Shown here: piece after piece, positions 25,036-39,007 of the stretch
How the letters are laid out: the number at the start of each line of letters is the position of its first letter
Position numbering within the stretch: the stretch's first letter is position 1
Source of the DNA: Fratercula arctica
Taxonomy: Eukaryota; Chordata; Aves; Charadriiformes; Alcidae
Length of the DNA stretch: 64,000 nucleotides
Assembly: GCA_947846985.1 (NCBI GenBank)
Contig: CANTUZ010000001.1
Span: 171,530,447 to 171,594,446, forward strand
Reading direction: 5' to 3'
The notes under the pieces: generated by a model
Told to the model about the DNA's origin: nothing
The model's database searches: none
Seen by the model: the letters and a program-made list of their open reading frames with translations, nothing else
Made by a program: the position numbers and the translations under genes

Positions 25036-26811
25036 TATGAAACCCAGACTATCTCCCATCATTTTATGAAAAATACATTTCAATACCTTTCATAAAAGGT
25101 TGGAATCTCAGTATCTCTGAGAAAGTAAATAACAACCCTCTGAGATTACTGTACAAAAGCAAACAGTCCACAGCAAAACCAAGTTCAGGAACTGGAAGTT
25201 AAAAATTTTACCTAGTAACTTGGCCTACACCGAATTAAAAACAAATAAATAAACAAACAACTCTTTACAGCTGATTTGTGTGTTTAAGTATATTAAAAAA
25301 ATGTACAGAGAGACACAAACTAAACGGAGAGGAAGACACCTCTCTCTGAAGACAGTAATGTCCAAACTTGAGTCTTATTTGTGAATTTAGGAAGCATTTA
25401 CTTAAGAATCTGGAAGATGCTCAAACTTTGATTTTACTTAAATTTGTTAGCTGCAGACAAGATACGTTGCAGATAACATTTTAATATTATTTACCTCAGC
25501 AACAGAAAGAGGGGCATATGTTTACATTCGAACCTTGCCCCAGTTCACAATATCTGGAAACAAGTTTGTGAAGTCATTAGGGATATAATTAACTTTAAGT
25601 ACTCGCTGAACCTGAAGGTCACCAGAAGGGTGGCAAGCACAAGGCAGGGCAGAGAAGTGGATGCTAAATTGATTCAGTTTGTTAAAAATTGCTTACCGAG
25701 CTCATTGGAGACTAACTAGTGAAAAGAAGAGGTCCCTTCAGATTAGTCAGAAGTCTGGTTGGCATTTTCTAACTTCTAAAATGTGAGGAGAGGGACCCTC
25801 CAAAAAAATCTCTTCCGGAATAGAGGTTCAACATGATGTATATACATTTAAAATAAACATGTTCAGTGTGGCGTTCCAGGGAAACATGGCTTAATTGATA
25901 GCAAGGGCACCAATCAACAGCACAAACGGTCTTCCAACAGCTTTTAACTAATTAGCAATTCCAGCTAAACCCAGTTGTGTTTTTTTTTAATCCATAGACG
26001 GTGGAGTTCTAATTAATGCCATGAGTGTCTTAACTGAATGATAATAGGGAGTCAAAGACAGAAAAAGTGTCACTGTGTTCATGCAGCTGTGCAAGCCCTC
26101 ATTTGAAGAAACAATGAAAAAAAATCTGCCCCACAGTCCACGGGATGTAAAAACAAATTCCAAAGATATGTAAGCTTTTAATATGTATTTTAATTGCCTT
26201 CTTTTAAAATGCCTTTCAGAATTATTTCAATTTTTTTTTTTAAATATAAAGTATCAATACACTTTTTAAAAGTACGTCTTTGTAAATAATTCAAATTACT
26301 AATAATGAATCTGGCCAAACAATTAGACCTTCAAGAGACATTTAACAAATAATAAAAAAAAAAAATCTAACACTGCTGTTTCCAATTTTATTTTTTCAAA
26401 GTTGAAGTACACTAAAACTGTACCCCTTGATCCTTTTCAGACCTTCTGTTGGCTTGAGTGTCTGGCAAAATTTCTTTAAATATTTTCTCACCACAGAAAA
26501 GTTTCACTTCAAATTTAAACTCTTAACAATGTTGTTATTAACTCAGCCAGAAGCAGAAATGCTACCCCAAGCTCCCTAGCCCTTCTCAAAAGTGGTTCCG
26601 GTTTGGGTCTGGTTTGATTTTGTTTGGTTGGGTTTTTTTTAAATTTGCAGCAAAAATAATACTTAAAGGCCAGCCAAGCAAAGGTATACCTACCTGCATA
26701 TACAACTTATCAGGAGATAAAATTACAGCTTCTATGTGATTCTTGAATTTTTAAGGTACACTTCTCAAAATAACGTATTAAAGAAAGGCCTGGCATTCTT
26801 CTTTCACTTTC

Positions 26812-26832
26812 CTTTTTTTTTTTTTTTTTTTT
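26812..26832. repeat. poly-T tract
   Basis: This is an uninterrupted run of about 20 thymines. No retroposed gene body could be attached to it. Confidence 0.85.
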
Positions 26833-28840
26833 AAATTATCTTAAGTAATACAAACTTGAAGCAAATACAATAGCATTACAACAACATTGTGCTAAATTCT
26901 GTTGTGGTACATAGTACACATATGCCCTGTCTCAGTGAGCAAGTTTCAAGTCACTTGACTACGATGCAGAGCCAGTACCCAGCTGCCCCTCAAATACTCT
27001 CTCATGCACCCTCACGCTGCCACGCTCGCTTTTGAACACATTATTCAGAACCCATATAAATGTCATGAGATAAAAAGTCACAATTTCACTGTTTTTGAAA
27101 TAAATATTGCAGCCCTTGTAAGCACTGGGTGGAGAGCATTAAAATGTGTGCACCATGGGCAAGGTCTCGCAAGGCACGGAGGAGCTCTGCTTGCCTGGGC
27201 TGGGGGCACCTGGCTCGGCACAACCAGGGGTCTCCTTGCCCTCTTCAGTGACAACCTACAGATAATTTCCCTTGTCCCCCTTTCTCCCCAGCTGAGATAC
27301 TCCTGCAGTTGTCCTTTGTCCTCAATCTACAATTTACAGACGAAAATGAAGGCTCCACATCCAATACTGGAACCAAAACTGTACAAATTCAATTGGTCCA
27401 AGAATACTTTTCCCTGCATGATTTTAAGACCGATGTAGAATAAATCAAATGACTTGAAAAATAATTAAGTCAACCTCATAGGGATGTCTTACTCAGGCAC
27501 TCTGCAAAATGCCATCCCACGCTGTGCCTCAACCTTCTGCCTCTAAACATTTAGAACTGAATAGAGACTGACAGAAGAAGACAGGCTTCTGTGATGACAT
27601 TTAAATTAAAATCAAATCATGATGAAACTCAGGCACTTTTAAGGTTATGTTTCTTTGCAAATTCCAGAAGATTCTCACTCACATCTTTCTCTCTCGGAAA
27701 AAAAATGCTGCAGCACTTTCTAAATAGGAATGTTCCCCCTATGAGCAGTAGCATCAGTCAGCAGCTACACGAAACACCAAGTTAAATAAGGCCAATTAGG
27801 ATTATTTGGCAAAACTAGATAATTACTTCTCCTGATATATGTGAGTGATGATATTTAGACAGCTGATATCAACAAGAGATCTCAGGTGAATTTATGATTT
27901 CCTCTTGCAGAATACCAGAGATGAGAACTTCAGACAGCTAGAGACAATAAAAGAAAATGAATAAAAAAAATAGTTGATAAACAAATGGCCAAATGCTTCT
28001 AAGCAAATGGGAAGTGACATTTCTTTTCTATTTTCACCAGTCTAATCCAGATTTCAGCATATGTCTTTTCCTAAATTATGTACCAGTTTGAAAAGACCTT
28101 TTTATATCCTTCAATATGCAAGAGCTCCTCCAGATAGCAGCAAATCCAGCTCCTGAATCTCCCTTGTGAAGCTGCTACAAAAGGCATCTTGGACAGATGC
28201 ACATCTTTGCTTCAAAATTGTCAAATACTCCCAAAAAGTTTTCAAAGTAGTATGCTACAAAGATGATAAAAAAAAATTCCCCCCTAAGCAAACAGCACTT
28301 TCTATCAATTCTAAATACTGTACCTATATAAAAACAGATTTATGTTTTATTTATGTTTATGAAGCCAACACTCCACAATGTACCAACACACCACTGAGCT
28401 CTGCACACAGCTGGCTGTCCCTAGTAGCCTCCACTGCAACTTGCACACCCAACGAAACACAGTGACTAGAATCACATCTGTTTTCCTTCTTGGTACGCAG
28501 AAGCACAGAAGAAATAGTGCAGATAACAGTATCTGGTTAGTCTTAGTCCTCCTGTGTTCCAAGAAACCTCTGAAAAAATCCAGTAATAAGCTCTAGAAAT
28601 ATTTGTACGTAGGCAGACACCTAAACATTAACGGTGCAAAGATGGAATAGGAAAAATTCCTACATGCAGCATATGAAAAGCAACTAAGCCTTCATATTTT
28701 ACCGTATCCATATAGAGGAAAGACATGTGAGAGGTGGCAGAGCAATGTTTAGGTGAAAGTAAACAGTGACCAAGAAGAGGAAAGTAGGAAACATGAAGAA
28801 CGCTATATAGGGAAACATATGCTATAACCTATTTGGGGGG

Positions 28841-28867
28841 AAAAAAAAAAAAAAAAAAAAAAAAAAA
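28841..28867. repeat. poly-A tract of about 27 bases
   Basis: This is the longest homopolymer in the window. The sequence before it (gaagaacgctatatagggaa) does not match a known retroposon, so it is listed as a simple repeat. Confidence 0.85.
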
Positions 28868-31800
28868 TATTTACCTGTAGCCTGGTAATGCCAGGATGAA
28901 TACAGGGCAAAAACTTCAACAGGAAAGAAAGAAAGAAAGGAAAACAAAAAGTATTTTTAAACTGCATATTAAATGTTAATTTCACTACGCACTTGGTGAA
29001 CAAGTGTTTCTCTCCTTTACTTTGAAGTCTTTGAAAAATTAAGAAACAAACACTTTGTAAGCTTCCTAGTAAAAGTATGTTGATTTTCAAGCTGAGGCAT
29101 ACGAAATTTTATACCAAATACTGTCAAAATTTACAAAAATTCCTGAACAAAACAAAGCTAAAAAAAATTCAATCCCCAAAGAATTAATCAAGTTTTAAGC
29201 TATCAGATCAACGCGTTTTGAGTCCAACATTCGCAAAAAGTACCGGAAGTTTTGAAACATTAAGAAGTCTGACAACAAAAATACATGTTGTTTTTCAACC
29301 ACAGGTAACAGGTGTTGCGGAGGTTTTTTTCTCCACAGAGACTGATTCATCTAAACCTGATTATCCTTCTTGCACCCTATAGCGCAAAAATGAAGGCTGA
29401 GTTTGAAAAATACCTTGTTGCAGCTGCAGAAGAGCGCAATACAGTAACTCTAGCTCAGGATACTGTCCTGTAGCAACTCTCCAAGCATTTGTGGTGATTT
29501 ACGGAAGTGTTACCAAGGTGAATACTTGGGATTGAGTTACACCGGATAAAAAGAAAAGGTAACAACAGCATGGAGGCAGAAAAAGAGGAGGAAGAAGGAA
29601 AACCATGCTGCTGCCCACCTTCCTCAGTTAATTCCTTGTCAAAGAGAGGTGCTGACACCACTAGCTCATCACCCCTCCTGCCTTGTGCCAAGGGTAGCAT
29701 TGCTAGATTTGGCCATAGTAGCACCGCAAATTCTGATTTTTAACTGCTGCTTTCTATTTCAGTGGAAGTTTTGAATATGGACCTAACTTAACAACCTTAT
29801 TTTCCTTCATAAGCCATGAGTTGGCATTTATATCAGAAAAACTTAAACCAGGATCAATTTTTTTACTGTGCTTAAACAGATATTAGCATAGATATAATCA
29901 CTACAGCACAGAATTTATCTTGTTTGTAATGCTATTACGCAACAATATAGTGAGCAAATCTCTCTCTGAAGCAACATTGCTACCACAGTGCAGCTTTTAG
30001 CATCACCCAGTAGTACTGAACTCGGCCTGACCCCTCATTAGGTATCAGCAATCTGGAAGTCACAGCAGTTGTTCACCTGTCCAGTTCACTTTGAACTTCC
30101 TTGAAAAGACATTTTTTCCAAAAGAAACTCTTACTCTTTATTTAAATTTGATAAGCAGTACCTCATTTGTAATCACGAGGTTTCAAGTAATTCCTTTTTC
30201 ATACTCTTCTCCTGTCATACTTTTCTCCTGCTTATAAAAAAATCTATATTCTTGTGTCTTAGTATGTGGATCGTTTCCAAATAACTCACTCTCATCAATG
30301 CAGAGCAGTCTCATGTCTCTAGAAATACCACACTATATTTACATGGATTTCAGAAGAATTCAAGCAGCTTTTATCCTGCCTGAGTCATGGATAAGACTAG
30401 AAAAATACACACAGATTAGGATCACTTGCACCGAAATGACGTAGTTTAGGATATCCAACAGAAGACAGAGCTGTAAGAAAGGATAAGTAGGCCATAAGTT
30501 GCTTTAGTGTCATTAGAAAATCTACAGTATGTGGCAGAATAGGGTCAAACTCACAACAGAGAAAAAAGCTCAAAGAAAATAAAAACTGAGATGCACAGAA
30601 GTGACAACCTACACTAAACCCATGTTTTCTCCTACAAACAACACCCAAAACTGACTTTATTGTGAGTTAAATTATTTTTATATCAGATAACTGAATAAAT
30701 ACTATATTCAGTATTTAATGGCACTAACAATTCCATACATTCCATAGTCTAAGAAGAAACTATCACCTCCCCTCTTTAAAACATTTTGAATCAGTTTATG
30801 AGGCGCTCACAAGTGACATTATGCCATACTTACCAAGCACCTGCTCAGTTCAAAACCTGGTTGCTCATGTATCTAGAGCTGCCCTCCCATGTTCCAGTCA
30901 TACTTCAAGAACAGGAGCCAATAGGTGGCAACGGGCAGTTACAAGCCATCATCCAGGGAGGACCTGACATGCTACGTTTCTCAGAAGTCTACCCAGGCTC
31001 CCAGGTTTCCATATGTATCGCTTCCGTATGTCTTCTCTTCCATATGTATCACTCAGATGCTCATTTAACTTCAGAATGCATAGGTAAGATACCCACTCTA
31101 AATTGTTCTCAGGATACTAATAAAACCAATGCTCTGTGATAAACAAATAAGATCTTTCCTACGCGTATCACTTCTCAAGGCATGATGGTATTTTTAGACA
31201 CGAGCTGCATTTTTAACTCTTTTTCAGCCAAAAATCAGAGTGCTCTGAGCTTTACACTGGGCAACAGTCCCTTGACCTTTCATTAGATACAACGAACTGC
31301 CAAAACATATTAAAAGAAAAAAAGATACTTTCCACTAAATCCTATGTCCCCAAAGAAGGTATCTCTGAACTTAAAGGTCTAGTAGATTTACCTTTGGAAG
31401 AACAGAAATGCAACAGACTTACTAAAAAATATTTAGGGTCACAAGCGGAGATGCACACAGTAATCCAGCCTGAAGAAGGTAGCACACAGAGCACGCACTG
31501 TCTTTGTGCATCCTAGAGTGACCAGCTCTCCCAGACTCCCACAGCTGAGCAAACAGGTACCAAATTAGTTAGGTCCTATAATTTCCTCTAACCCATCAAC
31601 CATATCTTACTGTGTATTTCTGCCAGCTGTTTTTTATCCAAACATCTGATCACAGCTACACAGTACAAAAGATTAAACTCTACCACATAATGATATGATT
31701 TTAAAAAGGGAATTTCACCATCAACCTAAACAACTTAATTAGTGCTTCATTATTCTTAGGACATACACACATGCAGCAAAAGCATGTTGAAAACAGCATA

Positions 31801-34800
31801 ATGCCACGGTATATCTTCATAAAAGAAAATGCCAAAAGATAGTAGCTCATTGATCTTCTCCAAGTTTCTCCATTATTTTCCGTAATTGAATTTAGCTTTT
31901 TCCTTGCAGATATCTAATACAAGTTTGGAGGAGGAGGAACTTTTATGTTGCCAATAAAGAACAAGCATTGCACTTTGACTGGGGGTGGGGCAGAGAGACG
32001 ACCATACTAGCATATTTTCTCTTTTAACACTCTCATTTAACACTTTTTCCCAATCTGTTCTTCCAGAAAGAAACAAGGCAGCAAACAGAAATGAATTTAC
32101 TGCAGCAATCTTCCAAAGCCTGCAGTGACCTTTTCACAGCTCTCAAAACAAACTTTGCATCTTTACCAGCGTCAACTTTTAAGAAGTCGGTCATTCTTCT
32201 AGAAGAGCTGTTCTTCTTTGGCTGGGAATAAATCTTCTTTTCCTGCTTTTATTTTGTCACATGGCTTGTTTTAGAATATATCCTTATGAAGTCCTCTTCT
32301 CATTTCCCGAGTAGGTTGTACCAGGTTTTATCTTTGGTCCTTTTCCTTTTAATTCTACTCTCCAGTTAACATTTTCTTGCGTCATTTGAAGTAACATCTT
32401 GAATCCTGACAAAAACGTTCATTCCCCTCATAGCATCTCTATCAGACCAAACCCCATATCAGTTTGCATACTCAGTTTGCACGTGGTTTACATCAGACCA
32501 CCAACTTCACCTTGCCATTCACAGATCCAAACTTCTGATTATCCTCCAAAGATCCATTTCTCAATGTATCACTAGTAACTTCGCTTCAGTTAGGTAAAAC
32601 AAAGCTAAAGGAGATGGGAGCTCTCCCTGACATTTTTATGAATCTGCTTTGCCTAAATAATATCTTGCTTTTCTAGGATTATAATGGGTTACGGCAAAAG
32701 AGTTTAGATTAAAAACACTCCAGTAAGTAACAGCTCCAGATGATCAAGTTCTTACAAATTAGAGAGAAATGGATTATAAACAACTGCCTTGAAACATATT
32801 TTGTGGCACCACCCCCCTCAGATATCATGGAAGAACGCTCAAGAGCGCCAGCTGGTTCAGGCTCCTGAGGTGGGAGATGAAAGAGAGGACTCCACCTCAG
32901 CACAAGCAGCTCCCCACAGCCAGGCTTCTGATCAGAGGTACAGGCTACGTCGAAAAGCAGCCCAGACGCATATCTATGCCAAGGGCTGCTGGCAAGCCAG
33001 CTCAGCTCACTGATCCAAAAGAGAATAAACCCTCCAAACCCCCTGAAGGCTAGTCTTACGCTAGTAGTTCCCACATTGTTGTGTGATCATTAGATAACAC
33101 AAGAGAGGGGGTAAGAGCCTGTGGAGGAGGGAAAACCAAGAAGAGGAAGGAACAACTGCCTATTTCTGCAGTAGTCTCAAGTTAAACCACATGAAGTATA
33201 TTGTGACACTGCACTGATTTCCCTTTACTACCTGTGGCCACATGAGCACTGGTCCCACCCTTCTACCCATGGGCAGGAATCACCACCTACCACCCAGCAC
33301 CCACAGCAGTCTCCACAAGGCAATTAGAGCTGCAAGTAAACCACCTAGCACTGAACATCTATGTATTCAACTACAGGTTTGCAGGACTGTCCCTCACTCC
33401 TCCGTACAGCAGACAACGATCACTCATTTAGTCTTAATGGACTGTTACTAAAATAGAGAAATCTCGGGACAATGTCTTGCTGAGGCTTCAGCAAACTAGT
33501 TTGGCTGGGTTCACTTTCAGGTATCTGCAGACTGGAAAAACAGATGGGCGTCAGCAGCAAGGCAGCGGTTCCACACAAGCCTTTAAAAATCTGCTTTAAA
33601 TTCTAGGGGAAGGAGGGGATACAACACAGGAAGCACTGGGCAGGAAGGAAAGCGAGCACAGCAGTAGAGTTGGTCGAGCTGCTATTCTCTTCCTAAATGA
33701 ACTGACTGAGGAGGCTCTGAACTTAAGAAGTTTTTCTCTTTCTAACAGTAATCGTATGCTTCAACTTTTAAAACCTGTGAAATAAAGAAGGTGTATGTTG
33801 AAACTGTACTAACTCTTAGGGTCTGTATGTGTAAATACACGTATCAAACGTGCCTCCCAAACATAAAAGCAACCATACTGAGTAAGACCAAACATCCATT
33901 TAACGTCCAGCCTGTCTCCAAAAGTGAGCACGTCTTCAAGGGGAACAAAAATGGGGCAAATACATGCTGCTTTTTCTGTAATACCTTTCCAGTCTCCAAC
34001 TACTTTAATGGATTTTCTGAACCAGATCTGATCTGTATGTATGTATTATGCATTTGTGTTTTTAATGTATCCACCCTCAGTGGATTTCTCATCCCTTGAA
34101 CTCATGTGAAATTTTAGTATCTACAGTAACATTTGGCAAACTGTTACCGAAATGTAGTACATGTATATGAAGGTATAAAACCCCTATTCTTCCCTCAGGA
34201 GACATCTCCCTCCCCTTTGTTTCTTTTGCACAAAAGTGTAACTGTCACTGACTTCGATGTTATCTTTGAAAAATGCTTTTCTTACACTTGCTGGAAGATG
34301 CATCTTCTTTCATTCTGGGGAAAATGAAAAACCATTCATATTTCACTAGTAAAACTGTACTATAGCCTCTAAATACTTGCAAACAAGCTTCAAAATACAT
34401 CAACTACGCACTCACAACTAGGCATGGTACAAAGCCCACAAGAAAATACATTTTTACCACAAATTTTAATTCCTGAACAGAAAAGGAATTTTTACCATTT
34501 CAGATTTATTTTACATTAATCTGGTACAATACAAAGCAGAGAGAAAATAAAAAAGCAAGCATTTAGAAATTCTGGTTTTAAAATGGTACTCTGCACTATT
34601 TTTCCCTCTCTGTTACATCTTCTCCATTCTGAAATGGACTTTGTTTATTCCCGGACACTGAAATAACATACAAGCTTTTAAACTGTAGAAGAGATATGTC
34701 AGGTAAAAAAAAAAACCAGTACATACACCCAAACAGTTTTACAAGAGTTTTACAAAGGTAAATTCAAGGGTCCTACTCATTAAATACCATCTCTTAAAGA

Positions 34801-35329
34801 ACGCACACGAAATTTCTGGTGAAGTCCTCCTGCATTAAAGTTTGTTCCCACATAACTATAATTTTTTTAAAGCATTCAATGCTGCCTTGTTAACTCATAC
34901 TAACACACCAGAGAGAAAAAAGGCTCCTTTGTGTAAAGCTTTCCGTATATGAAAAGCAACGGAGAAGAACAGAAAAAGAGAACATGCTATATAAAAATCC
35001 ACCTGTTCTGGTAATTTTGAAGAATTTTAATTTAAAACATTTTCATATTACAATTACTCGTAAGCCAATTCACACGGTCATAAACTAGATGAACACTAAC
35101 TTAAGTAGGCAATTCTAAAATTAAACTATTCAAAGAATTTCCAGTGAGCTGAAGCCCTTCCAGCATTTACAGATCTCAGAAACAACAGAAACAAAAGGAG
35201 CAGTTGCCCTCCGTGGCAGGGTTTTTGCTTTTACAGCACAACTCTCCATCTGCAACCAGCTAACACTTTATTTCACACTAAACTATGTTCTCGTGCAGTA
35301 TTTAATCTGAAGTGGGTTTCTACAAGACT

Positions 35330-35826
35330 NNNNNNNNNNNNNNNNNNNNNNNNNNNNNNNNNNNNNNNNNNNNNNNNNNNNNNNNNNNNNNNNNNNNNNN
35401 NNNNNNNNNNNNNNNNNNNNNNNNNNNNNNNNNNNNNNNNNNNNNNNNNNNNNNNNNNNNNNNNNNNNNNNNNNNNNNNNNNNNNNNNNNNNNNNNNNNN
35501 NNNNNNNNNNNNNNNNNNNNNNNNNNNNNNNNNNNNNNNNNNNNNNNNNNNNNNNNNNNNNNNNNNNNNNNNNNNNNNNNNNNNNNNNNNNNNNNNNNNN
35601 NNNNNNNNNNNNNNNNNNNNNNNNNNNNNNNNNNNNNNNNNNNNNNNNNNNNNNNNNNNNNNNNNNNNNNNNNNNNNNNNNNNNNNNNNNNNNNNNNNNN
35701 NNNNNNNNNNNNNNNNNNNNNNNNNNNNNNNNNNNNNNNNNNNNNNNNNNNNNNNNNNNNNNNNNNNNNNNNNNNNNNNNNNNNNNNNNNNNNNNNNNNN
35801 NNNNNNNNNNNNNNNNNNNNNNNNNN
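35330..35826. other. assembly gap, 497 N
   Basis: The odd length suggests an estimated gap, unlike the two 100-N joins. It lies between PPP1R12A exon 3 and the RPS16 promoter, which is where PPP1R12A exons 1-2 should be. Confidence 0.99.
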
Positions 35827-36619
35827 ATGGTTTATCCATCTAAAATGTCACTGACCATGGAATGGAATTACGTAGTAGAGATTATATGGGACTTTTCTGT
35901 CAAAATACTTTAACTCTTAAAATAAACGACTAGCAACTGAGCCCAGAATGCACAATAAACAGACTTGAAAAGCTTTTAACTCCAATCCTAAAAAAAAGAA
36001 AAGGAAAAGAAAAAGTGTTTATGTAAGAACAACAGTTCAGAATATCTTTAAATCCAATGGAATACATTCTTTCAGTCCTTAATACTCTGCTGCATTTGTC
36101 CCAAGCACAACCCGGGCCTGACTGTGAGATACTTGACCTGTTTGCTTTCGGCCCCTACCATTTTTGCTAGATTTGCTAGAACAGAGAGGGCTACTCCCCT
36201 CGATATAGAGAGCATGCTAGATGGAAAATAAATGTTCCAAAGGCTTCCAGTGATAATGAACAAAGTCCTATTTTCAAAAGCTACAGATACTTTTAAAAGC
36301 ATAATCTAATAATTAACTTTCAATTAGATATAGACTATGAATCTATGTCATTCTGCAAACAGAACTCAGGCTCCTAAATTACTTAAAGCCAGAAGTTTTT
36401 TATGATTCCTTTGGGAGTTAGGCACCTAAATGCCATATACATTTTAAACACTTTTGAAACCTGGGGTTCATTTCACATCTAACCACTGATTTCTTTGTGG
36501 TATAACATCACCAGAGTTTGTATTTCCATACTTATATCACTCTCCAAATTCCTTCATTTGACAAGGCTTTGCAAGCTTGCGACAACAGTATCTTACACTG
36601 TATAAGACTACAGGTAACG

Positions 36620-37110
36620 ATCATAGAATCATTTAGTTTGAAAAAGACCTTTAAGATCATTGAGTCCAACTGTAAACCTAAAACTGCCAAATCCACCACT
36701 AAACCATGTCCCTAAGCACCACATCTACATTGCTTCCCTGGGCAGCTTGTTCCAATGCTTTGACAACACTTTCAGTGGAGAAATTTTTCCTAATATCCAA
36801 CCTAAGCCTCCCCTGGCACAACTTGAGGCCTTTTCCTCTTGTCTGATCGCTTGTTACTTGGGAGAAGAGACCAATCCCCACCTCAGTACAACCTCCTTTC
36901 AGGTAGTTGTAGACAGCGATAAGATCTCCCCTCAGACTCCTTTTCTCCAGGCTAAACCCCAGTTCCCTCAGCTGCTCCTCACAGGACTTGTGCTCTAGAC
37001 TCTTTACCAGCTTCGTTGCCCTTCTCTGGACACGCTCCAGCACCTCAATTTCTTTCTTGTAGTGAGGGGCCCAAAACTGAACAGAGTATTCAAGGTGCTA
37101 CACAGTATTT
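36620..37110 (-). repeat. CR1 LINE, ORF2 C-terminal part and 3' end
   Basis: This is the longest CR1 copy in the window. Read on the minus strand it encodes a continuous frame with the CR1 post-reverse-transcriptase pattern: [54 protein letters not shown], then QTRGKGLK and LDIRKNFST. It ends after VVLRDMV, and the 3' tip is the attctatgat type. The open stretch exceeds 110 codons, so this copy has kept its frame, but it is 5'-truncated and cannot be an active element. Confidence 0.95.
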
Positions 37111-38970
37111 GAGGTGCAACAATGATCACTGTGGGAGGACTATGGCTCACTGTTCTGAGTAGTATCTTTGTTTGATGCTATATGGTTGATACACAATATT
37201 TTTATTCCTCATGAGGAAAACGTGCCACACTCAGGGATTCCCATGGAGCCCAAAGCAGCACCTGGCCTACAGAAGTGAAACAACATCCAAGGTGCCTGTT
37301 AGAGCATGAAGGGTCATGTACAAAGTATGCGTATCTCACCCTGAAAGAAATGTCTTGCTTTGGCAAGGCATTATTATTTGTTGGGTTTTTTTTTTCCAGC
37401 TCAGTTTTTCACCATATTGAGATATCACACTTTTTCCTTGATTTCGGTTGCCATAAAATTAAGTCATTTTGATTTTTAAAAATACGTATTTTCCTTTTGT
37501 TGTAGTTCATAGATGCAATGCTTGTGCCATCATTTCTATCACATTTATTTTGGAAAGATACTGCTTTTTAGGAAAAATCATGAGGTGGTCTTTCTAACAT
37601 TTAGATCAATATGACACTTTTGCTACCAGTGAAATCTTTTATCTGCTCTGTATTTTCTGAATCTCCATAACTCGACTGAGCAGTCATAACCCTTAAAGAA
37701 CACTTTTATAAAGCCAATAGCTGAACAAGAATATAGATAAGATGAAATTTTCAGCAAAGCTGAAATTTGGATGGAATGTAAATAGGAAGAGAGTCCAAAA
37801 TAGATCTCTGTTGAAAAGGTGTTTACAATTTAGGTGTGATTCTTCATTAGGAATGGATGATAGAAGTTCATGCATCCGTGTTTTTTAAACTACATTAACA
37901 AAGTCACCAAAGCAATTTCTTTTGCTTCTTAATCTGCTAATCACAATATATGTGTCACTATGCCACACCTACGTTAAGATTGTGGAAATACACTTTCCAG
38001 AATTACTTTTTTCTAAGATCAGCAAGAAGCTACAGGTAGCACCATCAGGAAAAAAAAAAAAAATTGTCTCAGAAGTTCCTGTGAAATTATGACATAAACA
38101 CTTGGAAAAGTTAAAGACATTATAGATGATAAGATGCTATAACTGCTGTGTTCCTGAAGGCTACTGCCTGAGCAGTAGAGCTAGTGTAAAGTTTTAGCCT
38201 AAGATGTTGACTTTGCATTGAAATAATCTGGAATCCACCTGTTGTTTGCTGTTCTGTCAGAGAGCTGACCCCCACCAGACAGGACAACAGTTTCTTGGAG
38301 TGGCTGAAGCACAGCTGAGTGAGTATAGATGACAATTCACAAAACAGGGCATTTCAAGGGACCTTGAGATTTTAACAGGTTTTGATGAAGCAGCTTTTAA
38401 AAGAGAAGGAAAAAGTCGGTATGCATAGACTTTATAGTTAAGACAAATGTACTTTCTGGGTTTGCAGTTAAACTAAAACCAAAGGACTAGAAGGTCAGTT
38501 TAGTTAAGTTCATAGATGCTGAAAAGGAGAGTTAGTTAGTTAGTTCCTAGTTGAAACCTATTAGTAAGAGCCTATAATGTCTCTCTTACTTTACTCCATC
38601 ATTGGTCAACTCCTGTGTTACATTTTGTCTTCCTTACACTTTAAACTCTTCTGAGCAAGGACTGTTCCTTCCTATGCAATTTTATGACATGTAACAAAAG
38701 CTCCTCATAATCCTTACTAAAGCCTTTGGAGGCTAGTGCACTAAAAAGAAGAAACACGATGTACAGGAGCAGCCAACGAGTATCCCAATGATGTAATTAG
38801 GATGATATTTCTATCAAAAGGACAATGGACTACTTGATGAGACTTACATTTGCATGAATGTTTCAATCCATCATCATAGGACACATATATAATTCTTTTA
38901 CTTTGTGTGTGAAATCTTCTCTAGAAGAACAAAGTACCTCGCTAAATGTGAACTCTGTCTGCATAAATAA

Positions 38971-39007
38971 AACCATCTGGTTTGCTGTCTAACCATCTGG
39001 TTTGTCT
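38971..39007. repeat. direct repeat, period 20
   Basis: aaccatctggtttg occurs twice, at 38971 and 38991, separated by ctgtct. Confidence 0.9.

Larger units (their letters stand above)
21428..35329. other. PPP1R12A intron 2 or upstream DNA, no exon seen
   Basis: About 14 kb of AT-rich sequence. I searched the minus strand for PPP1R12A exon 2 (the repeat ending in GWIPLHAAASCGYLDIA) and found nothing resembling it. Contents recognised are one CR1 copy (about 24835-25035), a poly-T run near 26812-26832 and a long poly-A run near 28841-28867. Open frames up to 144 codons have no domain signature. Confidence 0.55.

Noticed and set aside
27004..27438. 144-codon plus-strand open frame
   Set aside because: No domain, no splice context and a mixed composition. 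Frames of this length are expected several times in 64 kb.
35273..35854. Long open frames across the 497-N gap on both strands
   Set aside because: They consist almost entirely of undefined bases.
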